From Oscillospiraceae bacterium (GTDB lineage Bacteria; Bacillota; Clostridia; Oscillospirales; Ruminococcaceae): a stretch of DNA of 24,024 nucleotides. Both the position numbers and the translations under genes were made by a program. The notes below the pieces were generated by a model that did no database searches, had not been told where the DNA came from, and saw nothing but the letters and a program-made list of their open reading frames with translations. The DNA lies in assembly GCA_009776345.1 (NCBI GenBank), contig WRLS01000009.1, forward strand, positions 1 to 24,024. Direction: 5' to 3'. Each line of letters opens with the position of its first letter. Position 1 is the first letter of the stretch. Of this stretch, positions 7,231-15,540 are shown piece after piece.

Positions 7231-8147
7231 CCCTCTTCCTCCGCGTCAAACAGTGCAGCGGCGAACTCCTCCGCGTCGAAGGGGCGCAGGTCGTCGATGC
7301 CCTCGCCCACGCCGATAAACTTAACCGGGATCTTCAGCTCCTCAACAATTCCGACTACCACGCCGCCTTTCGCCGTGCCGTCCAGCTTTGTCAGCACAAT
7401 GCCCGATATCCCGGCGGTTTCTTTAAACTGCCGCGCTTGGCTGAGCGCATTCTGCCCGGTGGTGCCGTCCAGTACAAGCAAGGTTTCGATGTCGCACTCC
7501 GGCAGCTCGCGCCTGATCACGCGGGAGATTTTCGCCAGCTCGTCCATTAGGTTTTTCTTATTGTGAAGCCGCCCCGCTGTGTCTATAATTATTACGTCCC
7601 TGCCGCGCGCTTTGCCCGCCGCTATTGTATCGAACACAACGGCGGCGGGGTCGGAGCCTTCCGTGTGGCGTATAAGCTCTGCCCCCGCACGCTGCGCCCA
7701 AACGGCAAGCTGGTCAATCGCGGCGGCGCGGAAGGTATCCGCCGCGCCTAAAATTACACTGCGCCCCTCTGATTTAAGCTGCGCGGCAAGCTTTCCGATT
7801 GCGGTGGTTTTGCCCGCACCGTTCACGCCGATGACCAAAATCACCGACGGCTTTGTGCCGATTTTCAATGCATGGTCCCCTGTCAGCAGCTTTGCTACAA
7901 TGGCGCGCAGCATGGATTTCAGCTGTGCGGGGTCGGTAGCGCCAGTGCGTCTAATTTCCTCCCTCAGCATATCACAGACGCGCGCTGCCGTGACCGCCCC
8001 TGTATCCGCCATGATCAGCGCTTCCTCAAGCTCGCCGATCAGATCTTCGTCGATATGAGTAAAGGAGCTTAGCACCGCGTTCATGTTCGCGGCGATGCTG
8101 TCGCGTGTTTTTTTAAGGCCCATGCCTATCTTAGAGAAAAGCCCCAT
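7227..8147 (-). CDS. ftsY: Signal recognition particle receptor FtsY
   Basis: FtsY is the SRP receptor GTPase that docks ribosome-nascent chain complexes at the membrane. The 306-residue product has an N domain and a G domain with the P loop GVNGAGKTT (about 107-115), DTFRAAA, DTAGR and TKLDGTAKGG. The long acidic N-terminal extension of enterobacterial FtsY is missing, as usual in Firmicutes. I place the start at ATG 8145-8147 (MGLFSKIG) because AAGGGGGAA lies 5-6 nt upstream; an in-frame extension to 8192 lacks such a site. It follows smc by 109 nt, which hold no gene, only a small GC hairpin without a T tract. It overlaps rdgB by 3 nt. Confidence 0.97.
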   Translation of the reverse strand: MGLFSKIGMGLKKTRDSIAANMNAVLSSFTHIDEDLIGELEEALIMADTGAVTAARVCDMLREEIRRTGATDPAQLKSMLRAIVAKLLTGDHALKIGTKPSVILVIGVNGAGKTTAIGKLAAQLKSEGRSVILGAADTFRAAAIDQLAVWAQRAGAELIRHTEGSDPAAVVFDTIAAGKARGRDVIIIDTAGRLHNKKNLMDELAKISRVIRRELPECDIETLLVLDGTTGQNALSQARQFKETAGISGIVLTKLDGTAKGGVVVGIVEELKIPVKFIGVGEGIDDLRPFDAEEFAAALFDAEEEG

Positions 8148-8256
8148 TTGTTCCCCCTTAAAATCTACGGTTAGAGCGGTCGGCTCCATCATCCCATCGT
8201 GTGCAAATCATCCGACTTCACCGGATTCGTCCGAGATGTTTCCGGGCTCAGCCCGG

Positions 8257-11200
8257 TCAAACCGCAAAATCCGCCTGCGCCTCCGTGACCTTCAGCGCGA
8301 GCAGCTTTGATACGCCCTCCTCCTGCATAGTGACGCCGTAAAGCATATCGGCCTCCTCCATTGTGCCGCGGCGGTGCGTGATGGAAATAAACTGTGTCCT
8401 GCGGCTCAGCCCGCGCAGATAGGCCGCGAATTTCGTCACATTCACATCGTCCAGCGCGGCTTCAATCTCATCCAGTACGCAAAACGGCGCGGGCTTAAAA
8501 AGCAGGATCGCAAAATAGATTGCAATGGCGACAAACGCCTGCTCCCCGCCGGAAAGAAGGCTTAAATTTTTGATGACTTTTCCCGGCGGCTCAACGAAGA
8601 TTTCCACGCCGGACTCCAGCACATTGTCCGGGTCCGTGAGCGTAAGCTCCGCTTTCCCGCCGCCGAAAAGCTGTGTGAACACACGAGAAAACCGCCCGGC
8701 GATTTTCCTGAAGCTGTCGGCGAACACGTCGCGCATTTCCTGTGTAAGCTCACCGATCAGTGCTGTGATCTGCTCTTTGGAGTTTTCCACGTCGCGCACC
8801 TGCCCGGACAGGAATTCGTAGCGTTCGCTGACTTCTTTGTACTCCTCAACCGCGCCTACATTCACCGACCCGAGCGCCTTTATTTTACCGCGCAGCTCAC
8901 CGAGCCGCCGCCCCGCTTTATCGGGGTCGTCCGGTACCGCCGCAATCGCCGCCGCCTGTGTGCGCGTCAGCTCGTACTCGTCCCACAGCTTTGTGATGAT
9001 AAGGTCATATTCGCCCTGAACCGCAAAGCGGCGCTCTTCAAGCCGCGCCAGCTCACGGGAGGTTTCCTCGCGCCGTGCGGAAATTTCGCGCTCCTTTGCG
9101 CGCAGTGAAGTCGTTTCGCCCTCCAAGGCCGTGCGCTGTGCCAGCGTGCTTTCGATTTCGCCCGTCAGTGCTTCCACGCCGGATTTAAGCCGCAGTTTTT
9201 CCTGCTCCAGCTCTACCGCCTTTTCCGCGATTTCCGCGTTGCCGCGCTCCAGCCCGCTTTTTTCTTCGGCCAGCTTTTCCGTCCTTGTCCCTGCGGACTG
9301 TATTTGCTGTGTAATCCGCGCGATATCCGCCGTAATATTGTTGTATTCATTTTCGGCTGTGAGTAAAGCCATTTTCTGCTCATTTAGATTTGCGGCGGCA
9401 GTTTCCGCGCCGATCATGAGCGCGGACCTTCTGCTGTTGATACTTTCCGACTGCGCCGCCAGCCCCGCCGCCCGTGCTTCCATTTCTTCGAGTATAGCGG
9501 AGCCTTCCGCTTCGCCGGAGCGCAGTGCCTCAAGCCGCTGTGTAAGCGCTTCAAACTCCTGCTGTGCCAGCTTGCGGTTATGGACCGCCTGCGCCAAGCC
9601 CCTTTGTAAATGCTCGAGCTGTGCGTCTAAGCGGGCGCGCGCCTCCTGCGCAGTTTGGCGTTCGGCGTGTGCGCCCGAAACCGCCGCCGCAAGCGCGGAC
9701 AATTCCTCCGCAAAAGCTTTTTGCCGAGGCGCGAGCTGTGCCGCCTGCTCACTGTACTTTTCGGCTTCGGATTTCAGCCGCGCAATCTCCCCGCGCCGAC
9801 CCAAAACCCCCGCGCTTTTCACAGTAGAGCCGCCCGTGAATGAGCCGCCGGTGTTGATGACCTGCCCGTCAAGCGTCACAACGCGGACACTGTACCCCGA
9901 GGATTTCGCGATTTTCTGCGCGCTGTCAAGATCCTCCGCCACTATCACACGCCCCAGGAGCCGGCGGATTATCGCCGTGAATTTGGCATCGCACTCCACC
10001 AAAGAAGAAGCCGCGCCGATAAAGCCGTCCATTCCCTCATACGCGCGGCAGTCCGCCTGTGTGCCTTTTACTGTAGAAAGCGGCAGGAAGGTCGCGCGGC
10101 CTGCATTTGCGCTTTGCAGCATACGGATCGCGCGCTTTGCGGTTTCCTCATCCTCTGTCACGATATTTTGAAGCGCAGGGCCGAGCGCGGTTTCGATTGC
10201 TGTGGCCGTCTGCGCTTTTGTTGTTATCAGCGACGACACCGCGCCGTAGATACCAGACACCGCGCCCCGCTCTGCCTGTGCGAGGATATGCTTGACGCTC
10301 CCCGCGAAGCCCTCCATATTGCGCTCTAAATCCTCAAGGAGCCTTGCTCGCCCAAGCCCTGCCTCTGCCTTGTCTGTCAGCGCCTTGATTTCAGCTTCAA
10401 GCTCATCTCGCCTGCGCAGCCGTGACTCCCGCTTGATCTCGTAGCCTTTTGCCGCGTTGACTAAGGCCGCGATGCTTTCGTCGGATTCGGCAATTTGCAG
10501 CTTACATTCCTCTATATCCGCGCTGATTTCCGATATATCCGCGTCATGAGAAACGCCGGTTTGCCTGAGCGCCTCAAGCCGCGAAAGCCCTTCAGCCGCC
10601 GCCGCCGCGCCGGACGCCTGTTCGAGTCTGAGCTTTGCCATTGCGCTTTCAATTGAGTTTTTACGCGCGCCCAATTCCTCAAGATCGGCATCAAGCCGCG
10701 CAATCTGTTCACGCTGCTCGGCAAGGCGTTCTTCCGCGCCTGAAATCCTGGCACCCATCGCGGCATTTTCCGCCGCCGTGTTTTTCTCCTGCTCTTCTTT
10801 TTCGCGCAGTAATGCAAACAAGCTGTCTGTGCCGAGCTTGTCCGCGGCAAGCTCTTCATCAATGCGCATTATGGACTGCTCGTTATGGCGGGTATCACTG
10901 CCGCAAACGGCGATTTCCGCTTCGCATTTGGACAGCCGCTCCTCGTTTTCCCGGACCCTGCCGCGCAGGCTGTCCGCAAGTACGCTCAGCCTGCGGCTTT
11001 CTTCATAGACGCGGTTTATGCTTTCCTCCACGCCCTCACTTTCGCGCGTAAGGCCCTCGTAATCATTTTTACAGATATCTATACGGGATTCATGAGCCGC
11101 CAGCCTTTCTTTTAATGTGTCAAGGCTGCGTATCCAAAGCGAGATCTCCAGCCCCTTTTTTTCTTCGGAAAGGGCAAGGAAGCTTTTTGCCTTCTCCGCC

Positions 11201-11823
11201 TGTATGCGAAGCGGCCCTATGCGCGATTCCAGCTCGCCCAGTATATCACGCAGGCGCGCCAGATTTTCTTCAGCTTGGATCAGGCGGCGTTCGGCTTCGT
11301 CCTTGCGGTAGCGGAATTTAGATATGCCCGCGGCTTCCTCGAAGATTTCGCGGCGCTCCTTGCTTTTCGCGGACACGATTTCCGCAATCCTGCCCTGCCC
11401 GATGATGGCGTAGCCGTCCCGCCCCAGCCCCGTGTCCATCAGCAGCTCGTGGACGTCCCTCAGGCGGACCTGCGCGCCGCCGACACGGTATTCGCTCTCG
11501 CCGGAACGATATAATCGGCGGCTTATTACGATCTCGTCGCCTTGGTCCGGCAGTATTTTATCGGAGTTGTCGATGACAAGCTGAACAGACGCAAAGCCCA
11601 CGGGCTTGCGGGAAAGCGTGCCGCCGAAGATGACATCCTCCATACGCGCGCCGCGCAGTGTCTTGGAGGACTGCTCGCCCAAGACCCAGCGCACGGCGTC
11701 GGCGATGTTGCTTTTGCCGCTGCCGTTTGGGCCGACGACCGCGGTGATGCCGCCGTCGAATTCCAGCTTTGTCTTGTCGGGGAAGGATTTGAAGCCCTGC
11801 AGCTCAAGTGAACGCAGGCGCAT
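8257..11823 (-). CDS. smc: Chromosome segregation protein SMC
   Basis: SMC is the core ATPase of bacterial condensin, acting with ScpA and ScpB to organise and segregate the chromosome. The 1188-residue protein is full length. It has the Walker A loop GPNGSGKSN at 31-39 and a Q loop region (RWVLGEQSSKTLRG). A first coiled coil (about 165-500) is followed by a Gly-rich hinge (about 500-680, with TGGSFTGGS), a returning coiled coil, the signature LSGGEQAF near 1090, and Walker B VLDEIEAALDD near 1118. The fold brings the two ends together into one ATPase head. It lies in the classical rnc-smc-ftsY neighbourhood. Here a radical SAM gene and a 57-residue gene sit between rnc and smc. No defect is visible. 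Confidence 0.98.
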   Translation of the reverse strand: MRLRSLELQGFKSFPDKTKLEFDGGITAVVGPNGSGKSNIADAVRWVLGEQSSKTLRGARMEDVIFGGTLSRKPVGFASVQLVIDNSDKILPDQGDEIVISRRLYRSGESEYRVGGAQVRLRDVHELLMDTGLGRDGYAIIGQGRIAEIVSAKSKERREIFEEAAGISKFRYRKDEAERRLIQAEENLARLRDILGELESRIGPLRIQAEKAKSFLALSEEKKGLEISLWIRSLDTLKERLAAHESRIDICKNDYEGLTRESEGVEESINRVYEESRRLSVLADSLRGRVRENEERLSKCEAEIAVCGSDTRHNEQSIMRIDEELAADKLGTDSLFALLREKEEQEKNTAAENAAMGARISGAEERLAEQREQIARLDADLEELGARKNSIESAMAKLRLEQASGAAAAAEGLSRLEALRQTGVSHDADISEISADIEECKLQIAESDESIAALVNAAKGYEIKRESRLRRRDELEAEIKALTDKAEAGLGRARLLEDLERNMEGFAGSVKHILAQAERGAVSGIYGAVSSLITTKAQTATAIETALGPALQNIVTEDEETAKRAIRMLQSANAGRATFLPLSTVKGTQADCRAYEGMDGFIGAASSLVECDAKFTAIIRRLLGRVIVAEDLDSAQKIAKSSGYSVRVVTLDGQVINTGGSFTGGSTVKSAGVLGRRGEIARLKSEAEKYSEQAAQLAPRQKAFAEELSALAAAVSGAHAERQTAQEARARLDAQLEHLQRGLAQAVHNRKLAQQEFEALTQRLEALRSGEAEGSAILEEMEARAAGLAAQSESINSRRSALMIGAETAAANLNEQKMALLTAENEYNNITADIARITQQIQSAGTRTEKLAEEKSGLERGNAEIAEKAVELEQEKLRLKSGVEALTGEIESTLAQRTALEGETTSLRAKEREISARREETSRELARLEERRFAVQGEYDLIITKLWDEYELTRTQAAAIAAVPDDPDKAGRRLGELRGKIKALGSVNVGAVEEYKEVSERYEFLSGQVRDVENSKEQITALIGELTQEMRDVFADSFRKIAGRFSRVFTQLFGGGKAELTLTDPDNVLESGVEIFVEPPGKVIKNLSLLSGGEQAFVAIAIYFAILLFKPAPFCVLDEIEAALDDVNVTKFAAYLRGLSRRTQFISITHRRGTMEEADMLYGVTMQEEGVSKLLALKVTEAQADFAV

Positions 11824-11874
11824 GGCGGGACCACCACCTTTGCTTATAAATATTACAGGAACACGCGCTTCCGA

Positions 11875-12048
11875 TTATTTCGCTTCTTCAGTATCCGCAT
11901 CGTCATCATCACTGTTAATAAACATATCCTCCGTAGCCTGCTGCGCCTTCTTTAGCTTTTCTGTAATAGAAACAAGCCCCTCCAGCGCTTCAATGGCAAT
12001 CGACATTTGCCCCGCTAAATGATAATACATCGCTTTGTAATCCGGCAT
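11875..12048 (-). CDS. Small conserved-looking protein, 57 residues, between radical SAM gene and smc
   Basis: This short frame starts MPDYKAMYYHLAGQMSIAIE, continues with a helical, Lys/Gln-rich stretch (SITEKLKKAQQATEDMF), and ends in an acidic tail (NSDDDDADTEEAK). It begins 1 nt after the stop of the radical SAM gene, and AAAGGGGG lies about 9 nt upstream of the ATG. This strong ribosome binding site and coupling are the main evidence that it is real. The start resembles small MDYK...Y proteins I recall from Clostridia, whose function is unknown to me. A single amphipathic helix or short coiled coil is likely. A role with SMC or RNA metabolism would be guesswork from position only. Confidence 0.7.
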   Translation of the reverse strand: MPDYKAMYYHLAGQMSIAIEALEGLVSITEKLKKAQQATEDMFINSDDDDADTEEAK

Positions 12049-12049
12049 T

Positions 12050-13051
12050 TCAATAAACCCCCTTTAGCTTTATTTCAAACGGGGATAGGGTGTCATCCCG
12101 TTTAATTTTCACGTTATATCCCATTTCTTGCAGTTTTCGGGTATTGCATTTGTTTTGCCCCGCCATCCGCGAAACAAAGCTTGGATGGACAGCCGGCGAT
12201 ATATTTCCCGGCGGTATATCGCGCAATAACCCCAAGGCCGCATCCAGCATGATCACACCCTCGCACAGTTCCCGGAAAGCCGGATGGTACGGCCCCGCGA
12301 CGACGCTTTGCCCAAGGCTTTGCGTGTCGTGAAGCCCGGCACGGATAACATCTATCTTAGCTTTATGGAACATTTGCAACAGTTTCGCGCATAGCTTTAC
12401 CGCTTCATCTAAGCTTTGCGGTTTATACAGCCCTTCGCGGTAGAGCCGCGCAAGTTCCGTCCCCTCAACAGCCAGCGCCGGGTGGATGCGCATGGTGTCC
12501 GGCCCGAGCGCGATTAGCTTTTCCGCCGTCATGATATCTTTTTCGGGATCGGAGCCATACAGCCCCGTCATCATGTGATGCCCGAGAGAAAAACCGTGCT
12601 TTTTAATCAGCCGGGATGCCGCCGCTGTGTCATCCGCCGTATGCCCACGGTTGTTTGCGGCAAGCACATCATCGTCCATAGACTGCGCGCCAAGCTCGAT
12701 TGCGGTTACGCCATATGATTTCAACTCCGATAGAATCTCGTTGCCGATTGCGTCCGGCCGCGTCGCGATGCGGATGCCGGAATACCCGCGCTCGCCCAAA
12801 AACGGCTGTGCAGCTTCTAAAAGCGGGATGCGCAGCTCTTTTGGGATTGCGGTGAAACTCCCGCCGTAAAACGCGATTTGTGCGGTTTTTGCACGCCTGC
12901 CTAGCGCGGCAATGCCATTTCGGAAAATCTCCGCCGCTTCCTGCGGGCTTGGTATGTTTTCTTGCCCCGTTATATTTTTCTGGCTGCAAAAGGAGCAGCG
13001 GTGCGTGCATCCCAAATGCGGCACAAAAACCGCAACATTAGCGTGCTTCAT
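12050..13051 (-). CDS. Elp3-like radical SAM protein
   Basis: This is a radical S-adenosylmethionine enzyme with an N-terminal FeS site CTHRCSFC (Cys15, Cys19, Cys22, a CxxxCxxC pattern). It then has a SAM-binding GGSF segment (FYGGSFTAIP) and Elp3/HemN-style motifs (RPDAIGNE, ELGAQSMDDDVL). The 333-residue product is shorter than eukaryotic Elp3 and lacks a C-terminal acetyltransferase domain, as in the bacterial Elp3-like group often found next to rnc and smc in Clostridia. Its substrate is not established by the sequence; RNA modification is plausible from the family and neighbours. The ATG lies inside the end of rnc (14-nt overlap). The next small gene begins 1 nt after its stop. Confidence 0.9.
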   Translation of the reverse strand: MKHANVAVFVPHLGCTHRCSFCSQKNITGQENIPSPQEAAEIFRNGIAALGRRAKTAQIAFYGGSFTAIPKELRIPLLEAAQPFLGERGYSGIRIATRPDAIGNEILSELKSYGVTAIELGAQSMDDDVLAANNRGHTADDTAAASRLIKKHGFSLGHHMMTGLYGSDPEKDIMTAEKLIALGPDTMRIHPALAVEGTELARLYREGLYKPQSLDEAVKLCAKLLQMFHKAKIDVIRAGLHDTQSLGQSVVAGPYHPAFRELCEGVIMLDAALGLLRDIPPGNISPAVHPSFVSRMAGQNKCNTRKLQEMGYNVKIKRDDTLSPFEIKLKGVY

Positions 13052-13736
13052 GGCCCATTAGGCGCAAAGCTTCCTTCGCCGCCATCTGCTCGGCGGATTT
13101 TTTGCTGCGCCCCTCTCCCCTGCCGATCACATTGCTGTTTAGCAGGACATCGGCGATAAAAAGCTTGTCATGGTCCGGGCCTGTTTCCCCGGCAAGGGCA
13201 TATGTTAAAACTTCGCCCGGGTTTTGCTGGACGATTTCCTGCAGGAGTGTTTTGAAATCCCGGTTATCAGGCTGATCGCCGTTTTTCAGCATATCCTCTA
13301 CAAATGGAAGGACAAAACCGCGCGCGCACTCAATCCCGCCGTCTAAATAAATCGCGGCGATAAGCGATTCAAACGCGTCCGCTAAAATAGAAGGGCGCTG
13401 TGCCCCGCCGGTCTGGGTTTCGCCCTTGCCGAACAGAAGATAACTGCCCAGCCCGATCTTTTTCGCAAAGGCGCACAGCGATTTCTCGCACACGATCATT
13501 GAGCGCAGCCTTGTAAGCTCGCCCTCCGCCAACCGGTAGCTTCGGAAGAGATAATCGGAAACAATCACCGAAAGCACGGAATCCCCCAGGAACTCCTGCC
13601 GTTCGTTGCTTTGCAGATCCCGCCGCCCTTCGTTGGCATAGGATGAATGTGTACACGCCACTGTAAGATAATCCTTGTCCTTGAAGGTGTATCCAATGGC
13701 GGCTTCTAGGGCATTAAGATTTGTGATACTTTGCAT
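13038..13736 (-). CDS. rnc: Ribonuclease III
   Basis: RNase III cuts double-stranded RNA, including rRNA precursors and structured mRNA leaders. The 232-residue product has the catalytic signature NERQEFLGDSVLS (residues 44-56, with acidic residues 48 and 52). A second acidic pair lies in ADAFESLIAAIYLDGG (Asp120, Glu123). A C-terminal double-stranded RNA-binding domain from about 162 ends in GRGEGRSKKSAEQMAAKEAL. All key residues are present. AAGGGGATT precedes the ATG. The gene lies only 37 nt after plsX, leaving no room for acpP, which often separates these two genes in Firmicutes. It overlaps the radical SAM gene by 14 nt. Confidence 0.97.
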   Translation of the reverse strand: MQSITNLNALEAAIGYTFKDKDYLTVACTHSSYANEGRRDLQSNERQEFLGDSVLSVIVSDYLFRSYRLAEGELTRLRSMIVCEKSLCAFAKKIGLGSYLLFGKGETQTGGAQRPSILADAFESLIAAIYLDGGIECARGFVLPFVEDMLKNGDQPDNRDFKTLLQEIVQQNPGEVLTYALAGETGPDHDKLFIADVLLNSNVIGRGEGRSKKSAEQMAAKEALRLMGHEAR

Positions 13737-13773
13737 AATAAATCCCCTTAGCGTAATAAACGATGGACAATAT

Positions 13774-14766
13774 TCACTGCTGCCCGCTTACCGCGGCCCC
13801 GATTTCGCTGATTACATCCTGCTCGCAAAACAGCTTTGCCTGCCGTATCGCGTTCTTGAACGCCTTGGCGTTTGAGCTTCCATGCGCTTTGATAACGGGC
13901 TTTGCTGTCCCCATCAGCGGCGCGCCGCCATGCTCCGTGTAATCCATCTTTGCTTTAAAACCGCCCAGCGCGTTTTTAAGCAGAAGCGCGGCAATTTTCG
14001 TTTTTGCGGACGATAAAAGCATCGCCTTTAGCTCACCGGAAAACGCCTTGCCCATGCCTTCCGTCAGCTTCAGCACGATATTCCCGGTAAATCCGTCGGT
14101 TACGGCGACGTCGCAGCCGCCCAAGGGCAGCTCCCGCGCTTCGATATTACCTATAAAGTTAAGGCGCGAATCCCGCAGCAGCTTCCCGGCTTCGATTTGC
14201 AGTGCCGTCCCCTTATTTTCCTCCGTGCCAATATTCACAATGCCGACGCGCGGGTTTTTCACGCCCATCACGCGCTCCATGTACACAGCGCCCATCACAG
14301 CGAATTGGCGGAGCATTTCCGGGCGGCATTCCACATTCGCTCCCACATCAAGAAGCATATATGTGCCCTTGGCGGCGGGGATAATCGGGGCGAGCGCGGG
14401 GCGTTTTATGCCTTTTATGCGCTTTACAATCAGCGTTCCGCCCACACAGAGCGCGCCCGTACTCCCGGCTGTGACAACGGCGTCGCCCTGCCCGTCCGCC
14501 AAAGCCTTGAAAGCGGCCGCCATGGAAGAAGTGCTGTAGGATTTCAGTATTTCGGTGGGTTCGGCCTCAACAGGCATTGCAAGCGGCGCTTCGAGAAAAT
14601 CCATCCCGCTAAGCGCGATGCCTTCTTTTTCGGCAAGGGCGCGGAGTTTCGCTTCCCTCCCGCAGACCAGCGCGGTTACATCCAGTTCCGATATCGCCTG
14701 CGCGGTGCCTTTTAGGATTTCAAGCGGCGCGTTGTCGCCGCCGTATGCGTCGATGATTATTTTCAT
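13774..14766 (-). CDS. plsX: Phosphate acyltransferase PlsX
   Basis: PlsX converts acyl-ACP and phosphate to acyl-phosphate, the acyl donor for PlsY at the start of phospholipid synthesis, and acts peripherally at the membrane. The 330-residue product has the family opening (MKIIIDAYGGDNAP), the central GSTGALCVGG and NIGTEENKG motifs and the C-terminal GGAPLMG segment. Length is normal. AAAAGGAG lies 7 nt before the ATG. Upstream is an AAC(3)-family gene; downstream is rnc. Its usual companions, acpP and the fab genes, are absent from the window, so acyl carrier protein must be encoded elsewhere. Confidence 0.97.
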   Translation of the reverse strand: MKIIIDAYGGDNAPLEILKGTAQAISELDVTALVCGREAKLRALAEKEGIALSGMDFLEAPLAMPVEAEPTEILKSYSTSSMAAAFKALADGQGDAVVTAGSTGALCVGGTLIVKRIKGIKRPALAPIIPAAKGTYMLLDVGANVECRPEMLRQFAVMGAVYMERVMGVKNPRVGIVNIGTEENKGTALQIEAGKLLRDSRLNFIGNIEARELPLGGCDVAVTDGFTGNIVLKLTEGMGKAFSGELKAMLLSSAKTKIAALLLKNALGGFKAKMDYTEHGGAPLMGTAKPVIKAHGSSNAKAFKNAIRQAKLFCEQDVISEIGAAVSGQQ

Positions 14767-14783
14767 GGCTTGCTCCTTTTATT

Positions 14784-15530
14784 TCATGTTAATCCATACA
14801 GCTCAAACGGGTTGTTTTGCAGGGCCTGCTTATAAAGCCCGATCGTACTCTTTACCTGTACCAGCATACACTTCGACTTGCCAATTACTATATCTTTTAT
14901 ATATCCTTTTTCATAAGCTTGTTGTTGAATTACATACCACGGCTTTGCCTGCGGCGACCACGCTTCAATAAACCATTCGGTTTCGGGGTAGATTTTCAGC
15001 GCCTGCTCGGACGGCCTGAATTTTTTCTTTATTTCCTCGGGCAAGCAATCTTCCACATAATGCATAGTCGACATCCTATAAATATCAACGCCCAATAATA
15101 AGGCGTAACCGTCACAAGCTATCAGATGATTGAACCAGTCCGCGGCGTGTTTTTCGGCATCCTTGCCCCATGCGGAAACCCGAAAATGCCCTTCCCCGGT
15201 AATAACATCTGGCATTTTTCTGAATGTATCGGATACAATCCCCATCCCCGACCTCTCGTCGTCATCTTTTAGAATCTTGATTTTCAATGTCAGCCCCAAT
15301 TTCTTATCGGCTTCGGTGAGCGGATACTCCGGCGAGTCTTTGAACGACGGCATAACTATTGCGCCTTCCGTCCCCACAATGCTTTTTATTGCGTTTATAA
15401 TTGTCAAAGCGCCGCCCTCAATATACCCAAAACTGCTGAGGGAGCAATGCACCTCCAGCATCATCCCTGCCTTTACGCCCAACTGTGTAAGGCCGTTTTC
15501 TATTTGCGTTTGCGTTACTTGCATAGCCAT
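14784..15530 (-). CDS. AAC(3)-family aminoglycoside N-acetyltransferase-like protein
   Basis: The product belongs to the AAC(3)/antibiotic N-acetyltransferase superfamily, which transfers acetyl from acetyl-CoA to an amine. Recognisable motifs are LEVHCSLSSFGYIEGGA, EGAIVMPSFKDSPEYP, SGMGIVSDTFRKMP, GEGHFRVSAWGKDA and LLLGVDIYRMSTMHYVED, the last with the conserved His. At 248 residues it is near the family norm. The start could be ATG 15528-15530 or ATG 15522-15524; GGTGAGG, right after the trmFO stop, lies 9 nt from the latter. Base composition is unlike the neighbours: 14881-14940 is 27% GC and 15061-15120 42% by hand count, against 55% for 14401-14460 in plsX. This suggests an acquired gene. 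True aminoglycoside resistance is not shown; many relatives are of unknown substrate. Confidence 0.85.
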   Translation of the reverse strand: MAMQVTQTQIENGLTQLGVKAGMMLEVHCSLSSFGYIEGGALTIINAIKSIVGTEGAIVMPSFKDSPEYPLTEADKKLGLTLKIKILKDDDERSGMGIVSDTFRKMPDVITGEGHFRVSAWGKDAEKHAADWFNHLIACDGYALLLGVDIYRMSTMHYVEDCLPEEIKKKFRPSEQALKIYPETEWFIEAWSPQAKPWYVIQQQAYEKGYIKDIVIGKSKCMLVQVKSTIGLYKQALQNNPFELYGLT

Positions 15531-15540
15531 TTTCCTCACC

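Noticed and set aside
8242..8256. Hairpin CCGGGC-TGA-GCCCGG after smc as a terminator
   Set aside because: No T tract follows on the minus strand and the stem begins at the end of smc; ftsY is expected to be co-transcribed.
9131..10171. Plus-strand open frame of about 346 codons inside smc
   Set aside because: Ser/Ala/Cys-rich translation typical of antisense reading of a coiled-coil gene; smc on the other strand is complete and unequivocal.
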